64,000 nt of DNA, taken from NCBI RefSeq assembly GCF_013341275.1, contig NZ_CP054476.1, forward strand, positions 558,001-622,000, given 5' to 3'. The DNA comes from Methyloligella sp. GL2. Lineage in GTDB: Bacteria; Pseudomonadota; Alphaproteobacteria; Rhizobiales; Methyloligellaceae. Below are positions 47,592 to 56,192 of this stretch, in pieces. Position 1 is the stretch's first letter; every line of letters begins with the position of its first letter. The notes under the pieces were generated by a model, which saw only the letters and a list, made by a program, of their open reading frames with translations, searched no databases and had not been told where the DNA came from. The position numbers and the translations under genes were made by a program.

Positions 47592-48011
47592 TCAGCGGCC
47601 GAAATTATAGCCGGCGCACATGCCCGGCTGCATCAGCTCGTTCGAGGCGGCCGGCGCCTCGTCGGTATCGAATACCTTCAGATAGAGATTGTCGTCGTTG
47701 GGCCGCCCGGCGACGATGAAGGTCGGCGGTTTGTCGCCGCAAAGCTTGTTGCCGTTCAGCAGCGTCGGGTTTTCCGGCGGGTCGATGGCATAGACGCCCG
47801 GCTTGTCGCCGCCGAGCGGGCGGAGGTTCAGGGTCTTGCCGTCGGCGAAGGTGATCTTATCGTCGCTGAGCGTGATGTCGCCGGTGATGGATATGGCGGT
47901 GGTGCTGGCCGCCTCCCATTTTTCGGCGGCGTGTGCGGCAAGCGGCGATAGACAAGCGGCGAGGATGAAAGCCGAAACGGCGAGAAGAGACGAGGCTGAA
48001 CGCTGGGGCAT
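47592..48011 (-). CDS. Secreted hypothetical protein
   Basis: From ATG 48011 the product is 139 residues with a signal peptide (SSLLAVSAFILAACLSPLAAHA) cleaved near AHA-AE. The mature part is beta-rich, with ISITGDITLSDDKITFADGK, LCGDKPPTFIVAGRP and a Cys near the end (GMCAGYNFGR), so one disulfide is likely. The family is not recognised. It lies 63 bases downstream of another secreted protein on the same strand. Confidence 0.75.
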   Translation of the reverse strand: MPQRSASSLLAVSAFILAACLSPLAAHAAEKWEAASTTAISITGDITLSDDKITFADGKTLNLRPLGGDKPGVYAIDPPENPTLLNGNKLCGDKPPTFIVAGRPNDDNLYLKVFDTDEAPAASNELMQPGMCAGYNFGR

Positions 48012-48074
48012 GGGGCGACGGACTCCTAAAGACGGGACATGGAAAGGAAACGGCATGGCTGGGGGCATTGGTTT

Positions 48075-48557
48075 TTAGTCTAGCGCGGTATTGAACGTGC
48101 AGCGAACGCCGCCGCCGGCCTTTTCCTTCACCTGATCGACGTCGACGCTGCAAGCGAGCTTGGAAATACCATACCAAATATTTCCGGCGCCGGGGTCGGG
48201 CTCGACGCCTTCCTCGGCCAGGGTGGCCAGCAGCTCATGGGCGGCGCGGCCGTTTAGCGTCACCGTGTTCTTGCCGAAGCTCAGCTCGCAACCATGCACG
48301 GTCAGATCGACATTCGAGGTATGGCACCGGACCTCGTCGGCGGAGACGGAGACGGTCTCGTCCTTTGGGGAGTCGAAATCGGTCTTGCCGTCGAGAAAAC
48401 TGGCGAGAATTTTCTTCTGCGCCTCACCGAGGTCGGGGGAAAGCTCGCCGACGGTGGCGGTTAGCGCCAGAGCCCCGCTATCGGTGGACTCATCTGCCAC
48501 CGCAGGGAAGGCAAAAGCCGAACTCAAAATCAGACTTGCGAACGTGAACCGCCGCAT
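48075..48557 (-). CDS. Secreted hypothetical protein
   Basis: The 160-residue product has a signal peptide (RRFTFASLILSSAFAFPAVA, cleavage near AVA-DE) and four Cys residues (in EVRCHTS, HGCELSF, LACSVDV and VRCTFN), suitable for two disulfides. The region HELLATLAEEGVEPDPG is conserved-looking, but I do not recognise a family. It is periplasmic or exported and probably co-transcribed with the downstream secreted gene. Confidence 0.75.
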   Translation of the reverse strand: MRRFTFASLILSSAFAFPAVADESTDSGALALTATVGELSPDLGEAQKKILASFLDGKTDFDSPKDETVSVSADEVRCHTSNVDLTVHGCELSFGKNTVTLNGRAAHELLATLAEEGVEPDPGAGNIWYGISKLACSVDVDQVKEKAGGGVRCTFNTALD

Positions 48558-48700
48558 AAACGCTCCTCCACCCCGCGTGCGATGCCGCGACGCTAGCTCC
48601 GTTCTGTAGGGAAACGGTTAAGAGGGGCATTTGGTTGCGAACCGGGCTCGGCCAAGCAAGGCGGCTTGCCCGGTTCGCGCAAAATCTAGCTCCGCAAAAT

Positions 48701-49729
48701 TTAACTCTGCATGTCGATGACGATGCGGCCCTGGATGTCGCCGTGCTCCATACGGGCAAAGATGTCGTTGATATTCTCCAGCGGTTCGGTGGCGATGGTG
48801 GCCTTGACCTTGCCTTCACCGGCGAAGTTCAGTGCCTCCTGCAAATCGAGCCGGGTGCCGACGATCGAGCCGCGCACGGTGATGCCGTCGATCACGGTGT
48901 CGAAAATGGAGAGCGGGAAGTCGCCCGGCGGCAGACCGTTGAGGGAAACCGTGCCGCCGCGGCCGACCATGCCGAGGGCCTGCTCGAAGGCCTTCGGAGA
49001 GACCGCGGTCACCAGCACGCCTTCGGCGCCGCCGATCTCCTTCTTCACGTAAGCGACCGGGTCGGTGGCGCGGGCATTTACGGCCAGCGTGGCGCCGAGG
49101 CTCTTGGCGAGCTCCAACTTCTCGTCGTCGATATCGACGGCAAGGACGTTGAGCCCCATGGCCTTGGCGTATTGCACCGCGACGTGGCCGAGCCCGCCGA
49201 TGCCGGAGATCACCACCCAGTCGTCGGGCTTGGTGTCGGTGACCTTGAGCCCCTTATAGACGGTGACGCCGGCGCAGAGGATCGGCGCGATCTCGGCGAA
49301 GTCGACATTGTCCGGCAGATGGCCGACATAGTCGGCATCGGCGACGACATATTCGGCGAAGCTGCCATTGACCGAATAGCCGGTGTTCTGCTGCTCCTCG
49401 CAAAGCGTCTCCCAGCCGCCGAGGCAATGCTTGCAGTGGCCGCAGGCGCTGTAGAGCCAGGGCACGCCGACGCGGTCGCCTTCCTTGATATGGCTGACAT
49501 GTGGCCCTATGGCGACGACGTGGCCGACACCCTCATGGCCGGGAATGAAGGGCGGGTGCGGCTTGACCGGCCAGTCGCCATGGGCGGCGTGAAGGTCGGT
49601 GTGGCAGACGCCGGTGGCGGCGATCTTGACCAGGATCTGGCCCGGTCCCGGCTCGGGAACCGGCACCTCTTCGATGGTGAGGGGTTTCTTGAATTCGTGG
49701 ACGACGGCCGCCTTCATGGTCTGGGGCAT
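48701..49729 (-). CDS. Zinc-dependent alcohol dehydrogenase (AdhP-like)
   Basis: The 342-residue medium-chain dehydrogenase has catalytic zinc ligands in [15 protein letters not shown] and [10 protein letters not shown], the structural zinc cluster [15 protein letters not shown], and the NAD motif [17 protein letters not shown] with an acidic residue after strand two (AVDID), fitting NAD. It oxidises primary alcohols such as ethanol. ATG 49729 follows AGGAGAGCACG and is preferred over 49795. It lies 96 bases downstream of an aldehyde dehydrogenase gene, suggesting an alcohol-to-acid pair. Confidence 0.94.
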   Translation of the reverse strand: MPQTMKAAVVHEFKKPLTIEEVPVPEPGPGQILVKIAATGVCHTDLHAAHGDWPVKPHPPFIPGHEGVGHVVAIGPHVSHIKEGDRVGVPWLYSACGHCKHCLGGWETLCEEQQNTGYSVNGSFAEYVVADADYVGHLPDNVDFAEIAPILCAGVTVYKGLKVTDTKPDDWVVISGIGGLGHVAVQYAKAMGLNVLAVDIDDEKLELAKSLGATLAVNARATDPVAYVKKEIGGAEGVLVTAVSPKAFEQALGMVGRGGTVSLNGLPPGDFPLSIFDTVIDGITVRGSIVGTRLDLQEALNFAGEGKVKATIATEPLENINDIFARMEHGDIQGRIVIDMQS

Positions 49730-49825
49730 CGTGCTCTCCTGAAATCGATCGATTTGTTTCTGGGACGGGAGTGGCCGCCCCTCCCGCGCCGTCAACGGCG
49801 AGGAGGGGCAGCCTCGATGCGGGGC

Positions 49826-51217
49826 TCAGAAATGGGCGTCGATATCGACGACGTCGATGAGCTTGTGGTTGACGAACTCCTTGATGCCGAGACCGAGCAA
49901 CTCGCGGCCATAGCCGGAGCGGCGGACGCCGCCGAAGGGGAGATCGGCTTCCACCTTGGTGGGATGGTTCACGAACACCATGCCGGTGGAGATCTTCTTA
50001 GCCACCTCGGCGCCGCGCTTCGGATCGGAGGTGAACACAGAGCCGCCGAGGCCGAAGGGCGAATCGTTGGCGATGCGGATGGCGTCCTCCTCGTCCTTGG
50101 CGCGGAACAGCATGGAGACGGGGCCGAAGAACTCCCAGTAGCGGGCCGGATTGTCCTCGCCGACCTCGGTGAGAATGGTCGGCCGCACGAAGGCGCCCTG
50201 GTTGGGGATCGCGATGTCGATCTCCTCGGCCTTTGCGCCGTGCTCGACGGCCTGGCGGACCTGCTCCTTCAGATCGTCGGCGGCGCCTTGCGAGGAGAGC
50301 GGCGCCAGGGTGGTCTTGGCGTCGAACGGATCGCCCGCAATGAGGCCGGCAACGCCCTTGCGGTAGCTCTCAAGGAAGGCGTCATAGACCGGGTCGACGA
50401 CGATCATGCGCTTGGAGGAGACGCAGACCTGGCCGGCATTCCAATGGCGACCGAACACGGCCCAGTCGACAGTCTTCTTCAGATCGACATCGTCCAGCAC
50501 GACGAAGGCGTCGGCGCCGCCGAGCTCCATGGTGGATTTCTTCAGCGCCTTGCCGGCCTGGGAGGCGACGATGGCGCCGGCAGCTTCCGATCCGGTCAAG
50601 GCCACGCCGTGAACGCGCGGATCGTTGATGATCAGCTCGACCTGGGCATGGGTGGCGTAGAGGTTCTGGAATGCGCCGTCCGGCAGGCCGGCTTGTTTCA
50701 TCAGCTTCTCGAAGGCGGCGGCGCTCTGGGGCACGTTGGCGGCATGCTTCAGGATCAGCGTGTTGCCGGCGGAAAGCTGCGGGGCAAGGATGCGCGCGAT
50801 CTGGTAGTAGGGAAAGTTCCAGGGCTCGATGGCGAGCAGGATGCCGAGGGGCTCGTGCACCAGCACCGCTTCGCCCTCAGCAGGGTCGAGCACCGGAAGC
50901 GTTTCGGGCTTCAGCAGCTCCTCGGCGTTGCGGACGTAATATTCGAAGATTTTCGCGGAGAGCTCGACCTCGGCTTGCGCCTCGCTGAACAGCTTGCCCA
51001 TCTCGGTGGTCAGCAGCTTGGCGTAATCGTCGGCCTCGCGGCGCAAGATGTCGGCGGCGTTCTGCAGGATGCGGGCGCGCTCCTGGAACGCGGTGTCCCG
51101 CCAACGCAAGAACGCGTCATGGGATTTGTCGATGGTTTTTTCGACCTCGGCGTCGGTCGCGTCGGGGAAGGTGGCGAGGGTCTCGCCCGTATAGGGGTTG
51201 ATGGTGGCGTATGACAT
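49826..51217 (-). CDS. NAD(P)-dependent aldehyde dehydrogenase, succinate-semialdehyde type
   Basis: The 463-residue enzyme shows SYATINPYTGETLATFPDA, EPWNFPYYQ, GSEAAGAIVASQAGK, the catalytic Glu in MELGGADAF and the nucleophilic Cys in GQVCVSSKR, with PFGGVRRSGYGRELL at the end. It resembles the GabD/Sad group of succinate-semialdehyde dehydrogenases, but the substrate could be another aldehyde. It precedes the alcohol dehydrogenase on the same strand. Confidence 0.92.
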   Translation of the reverse strand: MSYATINPYTGETLATFPDATDAEVEKTIDKSHDAFLRWRDTAFQERARILQNAADILRREADDYAKLLTTEMGKLFSEAQAEVELSAKIFEYYVRNAEELLKPETLPVLDPAEGEAVLVHEPLGILLAIEPWNFPYYQIARILAPQLSAGNTLILKHAANVPQSAAAFEKLMKQAGLPDGAFQNLYATHAQVELIINDPRVHGVALTGSEAAGAIVASQAGKALKKSTMELGGADAFVVLDDVDLKKTVDWAVFGRHWNAGQVCVSSKRMIVVDPVYDAFLESYRKGVAGLIAGDPFDAKTTLAPLSSQGAADDLKEQVRQAVEHGAKAEEIDIAIPNQGAFVRPTILTEVGEDNPARYWEFFGPVSMLFRAKDEEDAIRIANDSPFGLGGSVFTSDPKRGAEVAKKISTGMVFVNHPTKVEADLPFGGVRRSGYGRELLGLGIKEFVNHKLIDVVDIDAHF

Positions 51218-51311
51218 TGGGGGTTCTCCTTGAAAGAGAAGAAGCGGGGACGTCGTCGCGAGGCTTTCCCGAGCAAGAATCGGCCGGGAACAGGATCACT
51301 CTGGCGGGTTC

Positions 51312-51335
51312 GGAAGCGATAAATTTTATCGTTCC
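51312..51335. promoter_or_regulatory. Palindrome upstream of the aldehyde dehydrogenase
   Basis: GGAA-g-CGATAA-att-TTATCG-TTCC is nearly symmetrical and AT-rich within GC-rich DNA, about 95 bases before the aldehyde dehydrogenase start. The remaining 180 bases between this gene and cidB-like show no gene. It is a candidate operator. Confidence 0.45.
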
Positions 51336-51397
51336 AATACAAACTACTATGGGGATGGAAAGGTGCCGCTGCGAGGGGTGAGGCGGAGGGTCACAGC

Positions 51398-52111
51398 CTA
51401 GCGCAGCAAGGCCACGATCAGCGGCGCGGCGACGACGTTCATCAGCCCGACGAGCACCATGACCAGCCCTGCGACCGCGCCTTCGGTGTCGCCGATTTGC
51501 TGTGCGCGGGCGGTGCCGGCGCCATGGGCACCGACGCCGAACAGGCTGCCGCGGGCCAAGGCCGAGGCGCACGGGATGCGCGACAGCAGAATGTCGCCGA
51601 TCAGACCGCCGACAATGCCGGTGATGACGACGAAGATGGCGGTGAGCTCTGGAACGCCGCCGATTTCGCCCGAGACCTCCACGGCGAAAGGCGTGCTGAT
51701 GGAGCGGGGCAGGAGGCTCAGCCGCATGGCGCCGTCGAAGCCGACCAGGGTGGCCAGCGCCCAGCTGGAGCCGATGGCGGTCGCGGTGCCGGCCAGCATG
51801 CCGATCAGGAGCACCGGCCAGTGGCGGCAGATCAGCGTGCGCCGCTCGTAGATCGGAATGGCGAAGGCGACGATGGCGGGGCCGAGCAGCGCCAGCAGCC
51901 ACTTCGTGCTGTGGAGGTAGTCCTGGTAGCTGACGTGGAGCGACAGCATTACGGCCGCGATCAGGATCGGCGTCACGGCCAGCGGGCTCAGCCACCAGCG
52001 CGGCCATCTGCGGTAGAGCCGCTTGGAGATCCAATAGGCGGCAATCGTCAGGGCCGACCAGGCGGCGGTGTGCAGCAGCAGCTCAACGAGATTGGCGGGT
52101 AGGGCCGGCAT
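51398..52111 (-). CDS. CidB/LrgB family membrane protein
   Basis: The 237-residue polytopic protein has about seven hydrophobic segments and family motifs RSISTPFAVEVSGEIGG, ITGIVGGLIGD and GVGAHGAGTARA. LrgB/CidB proteins pair with LrgA/CidA and have been linked to holin-like activity or transport of small metabolites. Its start overlaps the cidA-like gene by 29 bases, so the pair is one unit. Confidence 0.93.
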   Translation of the reverse strand: MPALPANLVELLLHTAAWSALTIAAYWISKRLYRRWPRWWLSPLAVTPILIAAVMLSLHVSYQDYLHSTKWLLALLGPAIVAFAIPIYERRTLICRHWPVLLIGMLAGTATAIGSSWALATLVGFDGAMRLSLLPRSISTPFAVEVSGEIGGVPELTAIFVVITGIVGGLIGDILLSRIPCASALARGSLFGVGAHGAGTARAQQIGDTEGAVAGLVMVLVGLMNVVAAPLIVALLR

Positions 52112-52493
52112 TGCCGATCCTCCAGCGATAGCAAAGATCCACGGTGAGCCCGGTCACCAGCATCACCGCGACGGTGCTGCCCAGGATGACGAACAGAACC
52201 TTGAGACCGGCAAGACCGAGAAACTCCTGGTGATCGAGCACCGCCAAGGTGGCGGGCATGAACAGCAGCAGGAGATCGGAGAGGAACACGCCTGCGCCGC
52301 GCCGCATGGCGGTCGCGCTGAGGCGCCTGGTGACCAACAAGGCGAGGATGATCGCAAAGCCCGCCACGCTGCCGGGGATGGGCAGGCCGAGCAGCCGCAC
52401 CAGCACCTCGCCGGCCAGCCAGCCGGCCATGACGATGGCGATCTGCAGTATCGCGCTGCGGTGAATGAGTCGAACGGATTTGGACGTCGTCAT
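52083..52493 (-). CDS. CidA/LrgA family membrane protein
   Basis: The 136-residue four-helix protein has LRLIHRSAILQ-like start, GWLAGEVLVRLLGLPIPGSV and LLLLFMPATLAVLDHQ, typical of the CidA/LrgA family. I start at ATG 52493 (MTTSKSVRLIH) because the upstream ATG at 52532 adds 13 unlikely residues. It overlaps the cidB-like gene and diverges from a LysR regulator, a standard arrangement in which the regulator controls the pair. Confidence 0.92.
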   Translation of the reverse strand: MTTSKSVRLIHRSAILQIAIVMAGWLAGEVLVRLLGLPIPGSVAGFAIILALLVTRRLSATAMRRGAGVFLSDLLLLFMPATLAVLDHQEFLGLAGLKVLFVILGSTVAVMLVTGLTVDLCYRWRIGNAGPTRQSR

Positions 52494-52533
52494 CGAGAAC
52501 CTCTCCACCGATAAGTAGGTTGCGCCGCACAAT

Positions 52534-52551
52534 GATCAAAATGAATTGATC
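52534..52551. promoter_or_regulatory. Inverted repeat in the cidA/LysR divergent region
   Basis: GATCAA-aatgaa-TTGATC is an 18-base perfect inverted repeat with a 6-base spacer, midway between the two divergent starts. It is a candidate regulator site alongside the palindrome at 52561-52579. Confidence 0.5.
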
Positions 52552-52560
52552 GACTATGAA

Positions 52561-52579
52561 CTATTCCGATATGGAATAG
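52561..52579. promoter_or_regulatory. LysR-type operator candidate at the LysR start
   Basis: CTATTCC-GATAT-GGAATAG is a perfect 19-base palindrome containing a T-N11-A core, the LysR recognition pattern. It ends two bases before ATG 52582 of the regulator, so binding would block its own expression. Confidence 0.6.
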
Positions 52580-52581
52580 AT

Positions 52582-53469
52582 ATGGAATTCCGCACGCTCC
52601 GCGCTTTCGTCGAGGTGGTCCGCCAGGGAGGGTTTTCCCAGGCGGCGAAGACGGTGTTCGCGACCCAGTCGACGGTGAGCAAGGCGGTGAAGCAGCTGGA
52701 GGAGGAAATCGGCACGCCGCTGCTCAGCCGGATCGGCCATCGCAGCGTGCTGACCGCGGCGGGCGAGGTGGTCTACCGCAGAGGGGTGAGCCTGCTCGCC
52801 GACCGCGACGATCTTCTGATCGAGCTGGACGAGATCCGCGGGCTGAAGCGCGGGGTGCTGCGCCTCGGCCTGCCACCGGTGGGCAGCAGCGTGCTGTTCG
52901 CCTCGCTGTTCGCGCTCTACCGCAAGCGCTATCCGGGCATCGAGGTGCGGCTGGTGGAGCATGGCAGCGACGAGCTGGAGGCGCGGCTGACGGCTGGCGA
53001 GATCGACTTCGCCGGGGCCTTGCTGCCCACCGCCTCGCAGCATTTCGAGTGGGAGCCGGTGCGGCGCGAGCCGCTGGTTGCGCTTCTGCCGGCCGATCAT
53101 CCTCTGGGCGGGCGGCGCAGCCTGTCGCTCAAGGACCTCAAGGACACGCCGTTCATTCTGTTCGATATCGGCTTTGCGCTACACCGCATCGTGCTCGATG
53201 CCACGAGACGCGCAGGGTTCGAACCGAATGTGGTGGCCTATAGCAGCCAGGTCGACTTCATGATCGAGCTGGTGGGGGCGGGCCTCGGGGTGGCCTTTCT
53301 GCCCCGCATGATGGCGGCGCAGAGGCGGAAATCCACGCTGCGCCAGGTGGTGGTCAAGGACCCGGATACGGAGTGGGTGCTGGTGATGGCCTGGCGGCGC
53401 GGCGCCTATCTTTCCGACGCGGCGACGGCCTGGCTGGAGCTGCTGCGGGAAATGCGCGGCAAGGGGTGA
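52582..53469 (+). CDS. LysR-family transcriptional regulator (CidR-like)
   Basis: The 295-residue regulator has a helix-turn-helix at residues 2-60 (EFRTLRAFVEVVRQGGFSQ, TQSTVSKAVKQLEEEIGTPL) and an effector-binding domain with LRLGLPPVGSSVLF and GAGLGVAFLPRMMA. It diverges from the CidA/CidB pair, which it probably regulates. I use ATG 52582 because the LysR fold starts there; an upstream ATG at 52546 lies in the palindrome region. Confidence 0.93.
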   Translation: MEFRTLRAFVEVVRQGGFSQAAKTVFATQSTVSKAVKQLEEEIGTPLLSRIGHRSVLTAAGEVVYRRGVSLLADRDDLLIELDEIRGLKRGVLRLGLPPVGSSVLFASLFALYRKRYPGIEVRLVEHGSDELEARLTAGEIDFAGALLPTASQHFEWEPVRREPLVALLPADHPLGGRRSLSLKDLKDTPFILFDIGFALHRIVLDATRRAGFEPNVVAYSSQVDFMIELVGAGLGVAFLPRMMAAQRRKSTLRQVVVKDPDTEWVLVMAWRRGAYLSDAATAWLELLREMRGKG

Positions 53470-53508
53470 TCGCACCGCTCTGCGGCGCTTTCATCGATTG
53501 CGAGGAGA

Positions 53509-53594
53509 TGGTGCCCCAGGCCTGACTCGAACAGGCACGTCCTTGCGGACAGCAGATTTTGAGTCTGCCGCGTCTACCATTCCGCCACTGGGGC
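53509..53594 (-). tRNA. tRNA-Leu(CAA)
   Basis: Reading the minus strand gives an 86-base cloverleaf starting GCCCCAGTGGCGGAATGG and ending in encoded CCA (53509-53511). The anticodon stem GCAGA/TCTGC encloses the loop CTCAAAA with anticodon CAA (53559-53561), reading UUG. The long variable arm (TGTCCGCAAGGACGT) is typical of leucine tRNA; the T-loop is TTCGAGT. The acceptor stem GCCCCAG/CTGGGGC pairs fully. Confidence 0.96.
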
Positions 53595-53672
53595 TGGACC
53601 GGGCCGGATCATGGTGCATGGCCCGGTGAGAATCAACCGATCTTGCGGGGCTTACGCGCCCCGCTGACCGGA

Positions 53673-54119
53673 TTACTTCGCCAGATGCTGCTCGATCTCG
53701 TAGGTCGGAAGATGCACCAGATCCTTGTGCACTTCGGCCTGGATCACATCCTGCACATGCTTATCCAGCTTCTCGCGCAAGGTGCCGAGCGCCCGCGGCG
53801 GGGCGACGACGATCAGATGCTTGATCTCGTGATGCTGCACCATATGACCGAGCTCGCCGGCGAGCTTGGCGAGGAACGCCACCTCGGCCTCGGCATGGTG
53901 ATCGGTCTCCTCCATGGCGCTGCGTCCGGTATTCGCCGATTCCTGCACCCGGCCCGGCTTATCGGCATCGAGCTCGCGATTCGGGGCGTGGGACCCCTCG
54001 AAGGCGTTGACGGTCTTGAGATTGACCAGCTCCGCATCGCCTTCGTTTTGCAGAATGAGCGCCTTGGCGCCGTCGCAGACGACAACCCAAGCCTTCCAAG
54101 GAATCTCGACCCGTTCCAT
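53673..54119 (-). CDS. Host attachment family protein
   Basis: The 148-residue product matches the PF10116 pattern: WVVVCDGAKALILQNEGD, HHAEAEVAFLAKLAGEL, LIVVAPPRALGTLREKL and the C-terminal KDLVHLPTYEIEQHL. Such proteins are related to archaeal release factor-like folds; the original name comes from plant attachment in Agrobacterium, and the activity is unsettled. ATG 54119 is chosen over 54251 because the family begins there. It lies between tRNA-Leu and divergent phaC. Confidence 0.88.
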   Translation of the reverse strand: MERVEIPWKAWVVVCDGAKALILQNEGDAELVNLKTVNAFEGSHAPNRELDADKPGRVQESANTGRSAMEETDHHAEAEVAFLAKLAGELGHMVQHHEIKHLIVVAPPRALGTLREKLDKHVQDVIQAEVHKDLVHLPTYEIEQHLAK

Positions 54120-54360
54120 GACACCTCCCGGTTCCGGCTCTCGATATTTTTCGGCTGAAGATGTGCCGTTTTCGCCGGCGCTGTGCAAGCGGAGAGACGG
54201 CGCGAGGGTGAATTTTTCGCTCTCCTTCCGGCGCGGCCCCCCCTGCGGCATCCTTGCGCAGGACAGAAACCTTTCGGTTTTTCACCATTTCTTCGCGCTA
54301 GAGGTTGAAAAGGGAGTCTTTGCTGAGACCCCGCCGACGAGATGCGAGGAGTGGCGATTT

Positions 54361-56169
54361 ATGAATGCTCCGACGATGAACCTGCCCGTGCCCGTCGCGG
54401 GCGTCGACCGCCCCAATTTGCCGGCGATCTACGGATCCGAGGAAGAACGCGAGGCCTTCGCCGCCATCGACAGTATGGCGAATGCGGTGATGGCGCGCTT
54501 CACCCTCGGCATGTCGCCGCAAGCGATTTCGCTGGCCTTCGCCGATTGGGGGCTGCATCTGGCCTCATCGCCGGGCAAGCGGCTGCAGCTTGCGCTGGAC
54601 GCCTATCACAAGTCGGTCCGCTTCGGGACATACATGCTCGATTGCGCGGTGCAGCATGACGCGGCGCCTTGCGTCACCCCGGCGCCGCGCGACAAGCGCT
54701 TCACCGGCGAGGGGTGGAACCACCCGCCTTACCGGTTTTTGTCGCAAAGCTTCCTGCTGGCCGAGCAGTGGTGGGAAGCGGCAACCCGCGGCGTGCTGGG
54801 CGTCTCGCCGCATCATCAAGACGTGGTCTCGTTCACCGTGCGGCAATGGCTGGATGTCTGGTCGCCGAGCAACGCGCCTTGGGCCAATCCCGACGTGGTG
54901 CAGCGGACACGCGAAACCGGCGGCGCCAATCTGGTGAAGGGCTTTCATAACTGGGTGGAGGATGCCAGCCGGCAGCTGGGCGACCAGCCGCCTGTGGGCG
55001 CGGAGAAATACGAGGTCGGCGAGGAGGTCGCGGTGACGCCGGGCAAGGTGGTGTTCCGCAATCATCTGATCGAGCTGATCCAATACGCCCCCAGCACCGA
55101 GACGGTCGAAGCGGAGCCGGTGCTGATCGTGCCGGCCTGGATCATGAAATACTACATCCTCGACCTGTCGCCGCATAACTCGCTGGTGAAATTCCTGGTC
55201 GATAAGGGGCACACGGTGTTCTGCATCTCCTGGCGCAATGTGACGGCGGAGGATCGCGACCTCTCCTTGGAGGATTACCGGCGGCTCGGGGTGATGGCGG
55301 CGCTGGATGCGGTCAACCAGATCGTGCCGGAGCAGAAGATCCACGCTACCGGCTATTGCCTGGGCGGCACGCTGCTTTCGCTCGCCGCGGGCGCCATGGC
55401 CGAGGTGGGCGACGAGCGGCTGGCCAGCATGACGCTGTTGGCGGCGCAGACCGACTTCACCGAGCCGGGCGAGCTGGAGCTGTTCATCGACGACAGCGAG
55501 GTGGCTTTCCTGGAAAGCATGATGTGGGAGCAGGGCGTGCTCAAGGGCAGCCAGATGGCCGGCACCTTCCAGCTGCTGCGCTCCAACGATCTGATCTGGT
55601 CGCGGCTGATCCACGACTATCTGATGGGCGAGCGGATGCCGATGTTCGATCTGATGGCGTGGAACGCCGATTCGACGCGGATGCCCTATCAGATGCATTC
55701 CGACTATCTGCGCAAGCTGTTCTTGCGCAACGATCTGGCCACGGGCCGCTACATCGTCGACGGGCGGCCCGTGGCGATCCAGAATATCCGCGTGCCGCTC
55801 TTTGCCGTCGGCACCGAGAAGGATCATGTGGCGCCTTGGCGTTCGGTCTATAAAATCCATAACCTGGCGTCGACCGAGGTCACCTTCGTGCTGACCAGCG
55901 GCGGGCATAATGCCGGTATCGTCAGCGAGCCGGGGCATAAGGGGCGCAGCTTCCGGAAGCGGAGGACCGAGGCCCATGGCGAGTGCCACAGCCCGGAGGA
56001 ATGGGTGGCGCTGACCGAGCCGCAAGAGGGAAGCTGGTGGCCGGCCTGGGAAGCCTGGCTGAGCGCGCATTCCGATGCGGACCGGGTGCAGCCGCCTTCG
56101 ATGGGGGCGCCGTCGGCCGGTCTGTTCCCGCTGGAGGATGCGCCGGGCAGCTATGTGCGGCAACGCTAG
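54361..56169 (+). CDS. phaC: Class I polyhydroxyalkanoate synthase
   Basis: The 602-residue alpha/beta-hydrolase-fold enzyme polymerises hydroxyacyl-CoA at the granule surface. The lipase-like box GYCLGGT holds nucleophile Cys333; Asp488 lies in GTEKDHVAPW and His516 in SGGHNAGIVSEP, completing the triad. VPAWIMKYYILDLSPHNSLV and WRNVTAEDRDLSLEDY are PhaC-typical. I start at ATG 54361 rather than the far-upstream frame start at 53914. It is upstream of a MaoC-phosphotransacetylase and acetate kinase and about 50 kb from phaAB. Confidence 0.95.
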   Translation: MNAPTMNLPVPVAGVDRPNLPAIYGSEEEREAFAAIDSMANAVMARFTLGMSPQAISLAFADWGLHLASSPGKRLQLALDAYHKSVRFGTYMLDCAVQHDAAPCVTPAPRDKRFTGEGWNHPPYRFLSQSFLLAEQWWEAATRGVLGVSPHHQDVVSFTVRQWLDVWSPSNAPWANPDVVQRTRETGGANLVKGFHNWVEDASRQLGDQPPVGAEKYEVGEEVAVTPGKVVFRNHLIELIQYAPSTETVEAEPVLIVPAWIMKYYILDLSPHNSLVKFLVDKGHTVFCISWRNVTAEDRDLSLEDYRRLGVMAALDAVNQIVPEQKIHATGYCLGGTLLSLAAGAMAEVGDERLASMTLLAAQTDFTEPGELELFIDDSEVAFLESMMWEQGVLKGSQMAGTFQLLRSNDLIWSRLIHDYLMGERMPMFDLMAWNADSTRMPYQMHSDYLRKLFLRNDLATGRYIVDGRPVAIQNIRVPLFAVGTEKDHVAPWRSVYKIHNLASTEVTFVLTSGGHNAGIVSEPGHKGRSFRKRRTEAHGECHSPEEWVALTEPQEGSWWPAWEAWLSAHSDADRVQPPSMGAPSAGLFPLEDAPGSYVRQR

Positions 56170-56192
56170 AGGCAAGCAAGGCTGGGACCCGA

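Noticed and set aside
48635-51214. 859-codon plus-strand open frame
   Set aside because: It runs antisense through the alcohol and aldehyde dehydrogenase genes, both with intact catalytic motifs; its translation is low-complexity Gly/Asp/Ala with no domain.
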